Of a DNA stretch of 7,581 bases, positions 1-4,737 are shown piece after piece. Position numbers and translations under genes: made by a program. The notes under the pieces are model-generated. The model was not told where the DNA came from, made no database searches, and worked only from the letters and a program-made list of their open reading frames with translations. Position 1 is the stretch's first letter, and the number at the start of each line of letters is the position of its first letter. This DNA is from a bacterium (GTDB lineage Bacteria > Bacillota_I > Bacilli_A > RF39 > UBA660), in NCBI GenBank assembly GCA_029012525.1, contig JAQXMG010000050.1:1-7581 (forward strand), given 5' to 3'.

Positions 1-1
1 A

Positions 2-454
2 AGTGAAGTAAACAAAGGTAGTGAATTTTTAATAATAGTAGATCAAAAAATAAAAAAAGAACAAAATAATCAAGAAAAAGAAGATAAATATCTAAGAAAA
101 AGCAAAATATTAGTAGTAAATGATAAATCAAATGAGTTAAAGAAGATAGAAAATAAATTAGTAAGTATGGGATATGATGTAACAACAACATTGTATGGAA
201 AAGATGCAGTAGAAAAAATAAAAAGTAAAGAGGGATATAACTTAATAATAATAGATGATGAAATGAATTTAAAAAGTGGATATGATACATTAAAAGAATT
301 AAAGAAAAACAAAAAGTTTAACATACCAGTAATAATAACACTTGAAGAAAATAAAAAGTTTTTAAAAGACAAATACTTAGAAGACGGTTTTAGTGATTAC
401 ATCATGAAAGATAATCTTGATGAAGAGATAAAAAAAGTTACTAAATTTATTTAG
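2..454 (+). CDS. Hybrid sensor histidine kinase, C-terminal fragment with receiver domain (5' end outside window)
   Basis: The frame is open from the first bases of the window to a TAG at 452-454, so this is the last 150 codons of a longer protein. The first residues (SEVNKGSEFLIIV) resemble the G2 box and final strand of a histidine kinase HATPase_c domain. A charged linker of about 20 residues follows, then a receiver-like domain from SKILVVND to the C-terminus. The strand preceding the phosphoacceptor is visible as NLIIID, with its Asp at the canonical position, and the conserved Lys appears in DYIMK. Several receiver positions deviate: the first residue of the usual acidic pair is Asn (VVND), the residue after the Lys is Asp instead of Pro, and the switch Thr/Ser is shifted or replaced by Leu (PVIITLEE). 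An internal ATG at 167 lies inside the receiver fold and is not the true start. The sensor input and the target cannot be seen. I am confident of a kinase-receiver fusion, less so that the receiver is active. Confidence 0.8.
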   Translation, partial: SEVNKGSEFLIIVDQKIKKEQNNQEKEDKYLRKSKILVVNDKSNELKKIENKLVSMGYDVTTTLYGKDAVEKIKSKEGYNLIIIDDEMNLKSGYDTLKELKKNKKFNIPVIITLEENKKFLKDKYLEDGFSDYIMKDNLDEEIKKVTKFI

Positions 455-465
455 TGGCTTTTTAT

Positions 466-494
466 TTGCTAAACTAAAATAGTTATGATATAAT
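466..494 (+). promoter_or_regulatory. SigA-type promoter for the glycosyltransferase gene
   Basis: A perfect -10 hexamer TATAAT lies at 489-494, preceded after exactly 17 bases by TTGCTA at 466-471, which matches four of six positions of TTGACA. Transcription would begin near 500-502, about 22 bases before the glycosyltransferase ATG. The placement just upstream of the gene supports it. AT-rich DNA yields TATAAT by chance, so the confidence rests on the spacing and location. Confidence 0.6.
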
Positions 495-521
495 TACCTC
501 AGTTGTAAAGCGAGGTAGTTA
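491..521 (+). promoter_or_regulatory. Hairpin enclosing the ribosome binding site of the glycosyltransferase gene
   Basis: Bases 491-500 (TAATTACCTC) pair with 512-521 (GAGGTAGTTA) over ten positions, with one T-G wobble, around an 11-base loop. The 3' arm contains the Shine-Dalgarno GAGGT (512-516) and ends directly before the ATG at 523. RNA read through from the upstream kinase gene could fold so that the site is hidden. RNA started at the predicted promoter would lack most or all of the 5' arm. The same dyad could instead be a protein-binding operator at the start site. Confidence 0.55.
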
Positions 522-522
522 G

Positions 523-2031
523 ATGGATTTTGTTGTACATTTAGGGGATTTAATTGTTCGATTTTTAGGAAGCTTATATCCATTTTTTAGAGATATAAAT
601 AATTTTATTGGTTGGTTACTTCCCTTTTTAGTTTCTTATCGTGTTATTTATGTGATAATTGGTCTTTTTTTTACTAGAAAATTTAAATCTGCTAAAAAGA
701 AACATAAATATGGTATAGTTATTGCAGCAAGAAATGAAGAAACTGTTATAGGAAACTTAATAGATAGTATAAATAAACAAGATTATCCCAAAGAACTTTT
801 AGATATTTTTGTTGTAGCAGATAATTGTACAGATAAAACAGCAGAAATAGTAAGAAAAAAAGGGTGTATTTGTTATGAAAGATTTGATAGTGAAAGAAAA
901 ACAAAAGGTTTTGCACTAGAATTTTTATTTAATAACATTGAAAAAGATTATGGAATAATGTCATACGAAGGTTATTTTGTTTTTGATGCTGATAACTTGT
1001 TAAAACAAGATTATATTTCAAAAATGAATGATGCTTTTGATTCTGGTGAAAAAATTATAACATCATATCGTAACATAAAAAATATTGATGAAAACTGGAT
1101 AACTATGAGTTTTGCAGTACATTGGTTACGTTCTATTAGATTTAATCATCGTGCTCGTTCATTTTTACATCTTGCTACTAATATTCAAGGTACAGGATAT
1201 CTTTTTGCTAGTGAAGTAGTTCAAAATGGTTGGCATTATACATCATTAACAGAAGATCGTGGTTTAACTGCAGATGCAGTAAGCCAAGGATATCGTATTT
1301 CTTATCAAGATGCTGCAGAATTTTATGATGAACAAACACCTAATTATAAAGTTGCTTATAATCAAAAATTACGTTGGTCAAAAGGACTTCTAATTAATTT
1401 TAAAGAATCAGGATTAAAATTATTTATCAATATAATATTTGGTAGAAAATATGCAAAAGTAAAATGGAGTAAAGAAGAACAAGAAGAAAGACCATGGTGG
1501 AAGAATTTTTTAATTGGTATAAAAGATCGTTTCATAATGTTTGATACTTTTATGCATCTTTTACCTACTAATGTAATTAATCTTTTCCGTTGGATTTTAG
1601 TAGTGTTAATTCTTAGATCTTGTTATGTTTATACAACAGGAGCAACGGACATTTATTTCTTTGCAGGAGGTACTTATCTTGCACAAATATTAAGATATTT
1701 TTTCCCAATAACAATACAAATTACTCCTGGATTTAATGCAATATGGCAAACCTTCTTAATTGGAGTATGGGCAAGATTATTTTTTAGAATGGGCCTTTAT
1801 ATTGAAAATATAATTGTTCCATGGTATATTTTATTTTTAGAAAGAAAAAGAATTAAAAAAATGCCTATTAGAAAAATATTTATTAATAGTTTATTATGGC
1901 CAATCTTTGATATAGTAGGACGTTATACAACATATATTGCTCTATTTAAAAAAGTATCTTGGAAGCCAGTCCCTCATAATAGTAAAATAACTATAGATGA
2001 TATAAATAAACAACAAGTTTTCTCTAAATAA
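523..2031 (+). CDS. Membrane-bound processive family 2 glycosyltransferase
   Basis: The product is a 502-residue membrane glycosyltransferase of the GT2 class that includes cellulose, hyaluronan and similar polymer synthases. It should use a nucleotide sugar on the cytoplasmic face and may pass the product through the membrane. Visible elements in order are an N-terminal hydrophobic segment at about 28-50, and the GT-A nucleotide-binding start KYGIVIAARNEE at about 63-73. Next come VVADNCTD at about 97-104, the DAD metal-binding motif at 155-157, TEDR with the presumed catalytic Asp at 243-246, and the QxxRW-type motif QKLRW at 281-285. Several hydrophobic segments follow between about 340 and 475. 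The combination of DxD, ED and QxxRW indicates a processive enzyme. The start is fixed by GAGGT six bases before ATG. The sugar and polymer cannot be inferred. No partner such as a PilZ protein or exporter is visible in the window. The upstream kinase gene may be linked functionally, but the gene has its own promoter. Confidence 0.88.
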   Translation: MDFVVHLGDLIVRFLGSLYPFFRDINNFIGWLLPFLVSYRVIYVIIGLFFTRKFKSAKKKHKYGIVIAARNEETVIGNLIDSINKQDYPKELLDIFVVADNCTDKTAEIVRKKGCICYERFDSERKTKGFALEFLFNNIEKDYGIMSYEGYFVFDADNLLKQDYISKMNDAFDSGEKIITSYRNIKNIDENWITMSFAVHWLRSIRFNHRARSFLHLATNIQGTGYLFASEVVQNGWHYTSLTEDRGLTADAVSQGYRISYQDAAEFYDEQTPNYKVAYNQKLRWSKGLLINFKESGLKLFINIIFGRKYAKVKWSKEEQEERPWWKNFLIGIKDRFIMFDTFMHLLPTNVINLFRWILVVLILRSCYVYTTGATDIYFFAGGTYLAQILRYFFPITIQITPGFNAIWQTFLIGVWARLFFRMGLYIENIIVPWYILFLERKRIKKMPIRKIFINSLLWPIFDIVGRYTTYIALFKKVSWKPVPHNSKITIDDINKQQVFSK

Positions 2032-2039
2032 ATATATTT

Positions 2040-2070
2040 TGAATAATATTTTTAAAAATCTTCCATTACA
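2040..2070 (+). promoter_or_regulatory. Possible forespore sigma (SigG/SigF-type) promoter of sigG
   Basis: GAATA at 2041-2045 fits the SigG -35 pattern GMATR. After 18 bases, CATTACA at 2064-2070 fits the -10 pattern CATNMTA at six of seven positions. Transcription would then begin near 2077, inside the loop of the following hairpin. The motif is short and AT-rich, so a chance match is realistic. It is listed because sigG is autoregulated in Bacillus. Confidence 0.3.
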
Positions 2071-2091
2071 TAATTAGAAAGGAAGATTTTT
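2054..2091 (+). promoter_or_regulatory. Hairpin over the sigG ribosome binding site, also terminator-like for the upstream gene
   Basis: AAAAATCTTCC at 2054-2064 and GGAAGATTTTT at 2081-2091 form a perfect 11 bp inverted repeat around a 16-base loop. The 3' arm carries the Shine-Dalgarno GGAAG seven bases before the sigG ATG, so folding would hide it. The GC-richer core followed by a T run also looks like an intrinsic terminator for the glycosyltransferase transcript. Both roles would keep read-through RNA from producing SigG. A leader hairpin that dampens sigG translation is known in B. subtilis, and this looks like a functional counterpart. Confidence 0.65.
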
Positions 2092-2092
2092 T

Positions 2093-2863
2093 ATGTCAAG
2101 ATATAAAGTAGAGATAAGTGGAATAAATACAAGTAATTTAAAGGTTTTAAAGCATAAAGAGATGGAAGAATTATTTATAAAAATGAAAAATGGAGATAAA
2201 CTTGCAAGAGAAGAATTAATAAGTGGTAATTTAAAACTCGTTTTATCAATTTTAAAAAGATTTAATAGGTATGAAGAAAACATGGATGATTTATTTCAAA
2301 TTGGTTGTGTTGGACTTGTTAAAGCAATAGATAATTTTGATTTATCACAAAATGTTAAGTTATCTACTTATGCTGTTCCTATGATTTTAGGAGAAGTAAA
2401 AAGATATTTAAGAGATAACTCAAGTATTAGAGTAAGTAGAAGTGTTAAAGATATTGCTTATAAAGTATTAAAATTAAAAGATGAACTTACTATAAAAAAT
2501 GGAAAAGAACCAACTGATGAAGAATTAGCAAAAGAACTAGGGTATGATATTAAAGATGTTGTTAATGCCCTTGAAGCTTTAATTCCTCCGATTAGTTTAT
2601 CAGAACCAATTTATAATGATGGTGGAGATACAATTTACTTATATGATCAAGTTGAAGATAAAAAAAGTAATATAGATTTAGAAGAAAAACTAGCAATTGA
2701 AAAAGCCATTAATAAATTAAGTGATAGAGAACAATTTATATTAGAACAGAGATTTTTTGTTGGAAAAACACAGATGGAAATATCTGAAGAACTTGGAATT
2801 TCACAAGCTCAAATATCAAGACTTGAAAAGAATGCATTAACTAGAATTAGAAAAGAATTATAA
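2093..2863 (+). CDS. sigG: RNA polymerase sporulation sigma factor SigG
   Basis: This is the late forespore sigma factor that directs RNA polymerase to genes for spore protection and germination after engulfment. At 256 residues it has the usual length, and it aligns with B. subtilis SigG from its first residues (MSRYKVEISG against MSRNKVEICG), which fixes the start. Region 2 holds ISGNLKLVLS, DDLFQIGCVGL (about 65-75) and the strongly conserved IDNFDLSQNVKLSTYAVPM (79-97), followed by GEVKRYLRDNSSIRVSRS (100-117). Region 3 contains KEPTDEELAKELGY. Region 4 contains LSDREQFILEQRFF (209-222) and the -35-recognising helix-turn-helix GKTQMEISEELGISQAQISRLEK (224-246). EPIYNDGGD at 171-179 is typical of SigF/SigG. 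By my alignment, B. subtilis residues reported to matter for CsfB and SpoIIAB binding (Asn45, Glu156) correspond here to Ser44 and Asp155. The next gene is ylmC, as in Bacillus. The usual upstream partners spoIIGA and sigE are absent and a glycosyltransferase takes their place. Confidence 0.97.
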   Translation: MSRYKVEISGINTSNLKVLKHKEMEELFIKMKNGDKLAREELISGNLKLVLSILKRFNRYEENMDDLFQIGCVGLVKAIDNFDLSQNVKLSTYAVPMILGEVKRYLRDNSSIRVSRSVKDIAYKVLKLKDELTIKNGKEPTDEELAKELGYDIKDVVNALEALIPPISLSEPIYNDGGDTIYLYDQVEDKKSNIDLEEKLAIEKAINKLSDREQFILEQRFFVGKTQMEISEELGISQAQISRLEKNALTRIRKEL

Positions 2864-2902
2864 TTTATAAACTTTTTTAATACACTTTAATAGGTGATAA
2901 TT

Positions 2903-3130
2903 ATGCGTTTATCAGAACTTCAACATAAAGATATAGTTGATTTAAATGGCAATAAAATAGGAAATATAATTGATGTTAAAATTGATGAAACAGGAAGACT
3001 TGTATCCTTAATTGTAGAACAATCTCTAAAAGGGATGTTTAAATTTAATATGAAAAATAGTGAGTTTGAAATAACCTGGGATAAAATAGAAAAAATTGGA
3101 GTAGATGTTATTTTAGTAAGACAAATTTAG
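2903..3130 (+). CDS. ylmC: YlmC/YmxH family PRC-barrel sporulation-associated protein
   Basis: A small cytoplasmic protein of 75 residues made of one PRC-barrel-like beta domain. It starts MRLSELQHKDIVDLNGNKIG, continues with a conserved IIDVKIDETGRLVSLIVE segment (about 22-39), and ends with the family pattern ITWDKIEKIGVDVILVR (about 56-72). This family accompanies sigG in many spore formers. Its biochemical role is not known, so I assign only the family. A GTG nine bases upstream (2894) is in frame, but it overlaps AGGTG (2892-2896), which serves as the Shine-Dalgarno at proper distance from ATG 2903. The ATG also matches the start of relatives. The gene follows sigG after 39 bases with no clear promoter or terminator between them, so the two are probably co-transcribed. 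Confidence 0.87.
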   Translation: MRLSELQHKDIVDLNGNKIGNIIDVKIDETGRLVSLIVEQSLKGMFKFNMKNSEFEITWDKIEKIGVDVILVRQI

Positions 3131-3137
3131 AATTTAT

Positions 3138-3165
3138 TTGTTTTATTAAAATTTCATGTTATAAT
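3138..3165 (+). promoter_or_regulatory. Extended -10 promoter of the lspA-rluD operon
   Basis: TATAAT at 3160-3165 is preceded directly by TGT (3157-3159), giving the extended -10 TGnTATAAT. TTGTTT at 3138-3143, 16 bases upstream, is a weak -35. Start of transcription near 3172 would leave a very short leader containing AAGGAG (3173-3178), which lies six bases before the lspA ATG. Confidence 0.6.
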
Positions 3166-3184
3166 AAAGCAAAAGGAGATATTT

Positions 3185-3694
3185 ATGAATAAAATATATA
3201 ATTTTTTTTGTAAACATAGAGATATAGTTATTATATACTCTTTAGCACTTTTGTATTTTGTAATTGATATAGTTAGTAAGTCTTTTATTTTAAGAAGTGG
3301 TAATCTTTTATTTAAAAAAGAAGTTATTAAAAATTTCTTTTATTTAGATTTGCAAAAAAATACTGGAGCAGCTTTTAGTTTTATGGAAGGTGGCACTATA
3401 TTTTTTGTAATTGTTGCAATAATTACTCTTTATTTTATACATAAATATTTATTAAAAGAAAAATTAAGTGTATTAAAAATACTATCATATTCATTGTTAA
3501 TCGGAGGTATTTGTGGTAATCTTTATGACAGGATTTTCTATGGATATGTTATTGATTTTTTAAGTTTTAAATTTGGAACTTATTACTTTCCAGTATTTAA
3601 TTTTGCAGATACTTTTATATCTATTGGAGCATTTTTATTAGTAATTGATATAGCAGTGGGAGGACTTTATGAATTTAGAAGTAAAAGAAAATAA
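3185..3694 (+). CDS. lspA: Lipoprotein signal peptidase (signal peptidase II)
   Basis: This membrane aspartic protease removes the signal peptide of prolipoproteins after Lgt has attached diacylglycerol to the lipobox cysteine. The protein has 169 residues, the normal size, with four hydrophobic segments at about 14-30, 70-90, 97-113 and 138-160. Family motifs are present: NTGAAFS at 59-65, GGICGNLYDR at 107-116 with catalytic Asp115, VIDFL at 122-126, and FNFADTFISIG at 138-148 with catalytic Asp142. The start is supported by AAGGAG six bases before ATG. The 3' end overlaps the next gene by 26 bases, and the ribosome binding site of that gene (GGGAGG, 3658-3663) lies inside lspA, which indicates coupled expression. 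lspA next to a pseudouridine synthase gene is a common arrangement in Bacillota. Confidence 0.97.
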   Translation: MNKIYNFFCKHRDIVIIYSLALLYFVIDIVSKSFILRSGNLLFKKEVIKNFFYLDLQKNTGAAFSFMEGGTIFFVIVAIITLYFIHKYLLKEKLSVLKILSYSLLIGGICGNLYDRIFYGYVIDFLSFKFGTYYFPVFNFADTFISIGAFLLVIDIAVGGLYEFRSKRK

Positions 3695-4556
3695 TATAAG
3701 ACTTGATGTTTATATAAAAAATAATACTGATTACTCAAGAAGTAAAATACAAAGTCTTATAAAAGATGGATATATTACAGTAAATAAAAAACGTGAAAAG
3801 GAAAGTTATAAAGTAAAAGAAAATGATTTAATTACAATTAGTGAGTTTGAAGAAGAAATAACAGATGTCATTCCTGAAAAAATGGATTTAGATATTGTTT
3901 ATGAGGATGATTATTTACTTATATTAAATAAAAAAAGTGGAGTAGTAGTACATCCTGCAGTTGGTAATTATAATCATACTTTAGTAAATGGTCTTTTATA
4001 TCATTTTAATAGTTTAAGTAATAAAAATACTATTAGACCAGGAATAGTACATAGACTTGATAAAGATACAAGTGGACTTATGGTTGTTGCTAAAGATGAT
4101 AAAACTCATGAACTTTTATCTAATATGATAAAAAATAAAAAAGTTGAAAGAAAATATTTAGCTTTAGTTTGGGGTGTAATAAAACATGATAATGGAACAA
4201 TTGATGCTCCAATTGGAAGAGATATTAACAATCGTCAAAAATTTATTGTAACAGATGTTAATAGCAAAGAATCAGTTACTCATTTTAGTGTTATAGAAAG
4301 ATTAAATAATGCAACACTTATTTCTTGTAAATTAGAAACAGGAAGAACTCATCAAATAAGAGTACATCTAAATTATATAGGACATCCCGTTGTAAATGAT
4401 CCTGTATACGGAAATAGAAAAATGTTTAACGAAGAATTTGGTCAAATGCTTCATTCCAAAAGTATTAGGTTTATTCATCCCATAACAAAAAAAGAATTAT
4501 TTTTTGAAATCGATGCTCCAAAAGAATTCTATAATATTTTAGATAACTTTAAATAA
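3669..4556 (+). CDS. rluD: RluA/RluD family 23S rRNA pseudouridine synthase (YlyB-like)
   Basis: The enzyme isomerises specific uridines of RNA to pseudouridine. The RluD branch acts on helix 69 of 23S rRNA, but the exact target cannot be proven here. The 295-residue protein has an N-terminal S4 RNA-binding domain at about 10-60 (RLDVYIKNNT, SRSKIQSLIKDGYITVN). The catalytic domain follows, with YLLILNKKSGVVVHP (82-96), the catalytic loop HRLDKDTSGL at 128-137 where Asp131 is the expected nucleophile, RKYLALVWG (161-169), and GRTHQIRVHL (225-234). All active-site motifs are intact and the length is typical. The start ATG lies inside the end of lspA in another frame, with GGGAGG a few bases before it, so translation is probably coupled to lspA. 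B. subtilis has the homologue ylyB in the same position. Confidence 0.93.
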   Translation: MNLEVKENNIRLDVYIKNNTDYSRSKIQSLIKDGYITVNKKREKESYKVKENDLITISEFEEEITDVIPEKMDLDIVYEDDYLLILNKKSGVVVHPAVGNYNHTLVNGLLYHFNSLSNKNTIRPGIVHRLDKDTSGLMVVAKDDKTHELLSNMIKNKKVERKYLALVWGVIKHDNGTIDAPIGRDINNRQKFIVTDVNSKESVTHFSVIERLNNATLISCKLETGRTHQIRVHLNYIGHPVVNDPVYGNRKMFNEEFGQMLHSKSIRFIHPITKKELFFEIDAPKEFYNILDNFK

Positions 4557-4576
4557 TAAAAAGTATTTAAAAAATA

Positions 4577-4623
4577 AAAAAAATGTGTTAGAATTAATTC
4601 ATAAGAAAATAACACATTTTTTT
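4577..4623 (+). terminator. Symmetrical hairpin terminator after the lspA-rluD operon
   Basis: AAAAAAATGTGTTA at 4577-4590 and TAACACATTTTTTT at 4610-4623 form a perfect 14 bp inverted repeat around a 19-base loop. The arms are bounded by an A run and a T run, so it could terminate transcription in both directions. The GC core is short. The 3' arm could alternatively pair ACACA (4612-4616) with TGTGT (4623-4627), which would weaken the terminator. Genes downstream probably need read-through or a promoter I could not identify. Confidence 0.75.
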
Positions 4624-4641
4624 GTGTAAAGGAGGTATTTT

Positions 4642-4737
4642 GTGCGAACAAAAATTCGTTATGGGGGGGGGCAAGTTAAAAAAATAATAAACTTCCCCTT
4701 AAAAACTATATCTAAAAAGAGGTGTAGTTTATTATGA
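4642..4737 (+). CDS. 31-codon leader ORF with a nine-G run, overlapping the surface protein start
   Basis: A GTG start at 4642 is preceded by AAAGGAGGT (4628-4636), the strongest Shine-Dalgarno in the window, with six bases after GGAGG. The frame runs 31 codons (MRTKIRY, three Gly, QVKKIINF and on to RCSLL). Its TGA at 4735-4737 overlaps the ATG of the next gene as ATGA. The Gly codons are a run of nine G at 4663-4671, exceptional in such AT-rich DNA. The product is short, basic and unlike any family I know, so it more likely works as a translated leader than as a functional peptide. Ribosomes reading it would cross the hairpin that hides the next ribosome binding site and end on the next start codon. 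With 8 G the frame stops at 4685-4687; with 10 G it stops at 4677-4679. Both stops precede that hairpin. Translation itself is unproven. Confidence 0.6.
   Translation: MRTKIRYGGGQVKKIINFPLKTISKKRCSLL
4663..4671 (+). repeat. Homopolymer of nine G inside the leader ORF
   Basis: Nine consecutive G are seen at 4663-4671; no other G or C run in the window approaches this. Such tracts are classical slipped-strand sites in phase-variable genes. The number nine keeps the leader frame open. Sequencing or assembly error in the homopolymer remains possible. Confidence 0.85.
4668..4698 (+). promoter_or_regulatory. Hairpin between the G run and a C run
   Basis: GGGG (4668-4671), a bulged C and AAGTT (4673-4677) pair with AACTT and CCCC (4690-4698) around a 12-base AT loop. 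Because the 5' arm is part of the nine-G run, a change in run length need not destroy the stem, since another set of four G can pair. It could slow ribosomes or polymerase within the leader. Confidence 0.5.
4703..4730 (+). promoter_or_regulatory. Hairpin hiding the ribosome binding site of the surface protein gene
   Basis: AAACTATATCT at 4703-4713 pairs with AGGTGTAGTTT at 4720-4730 over eleven positions, two of them T-G wobbles, with a six-base loop AAAAAG. The gene's own Shine-Dalgarno GAGGTG (4719-4724) lies at the loop edge and in the 3' arm, four to nine bases before ATG 4734 is free. The whole hairpin lies inside the leader ORF, so leader translation would open it. Confidence 0.6.

Noticed and set aside
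70..372. A - strand open frame of 100 codons
   Set aside because: It lies opposite the kinase-receiver frame, whose motifs are recognisable; its Phe/Ser/Leu-rich translation is what an AT-rich antisense strand gives.
2894..2896. GTG as start of ylmC
   Set aside because: It overlaps the Shine-Dalgarno AGGTG of the ATG at 2903, and the ATG start agrees with the family.
3202..3209. Run of eight T near the start of lspA as a slippage site
   Set aside because: T and A runs of this length are expected in DNA this AT-rich, and lspA is probably essential.
4624..4733. Known riboswitch ahead of the surface protein gene
   Set aside because: I compared by memory with cyclic-di-GMP, preQ1 and similar leaders and saw none of their conserved cores; the translated leader explains the structure better.
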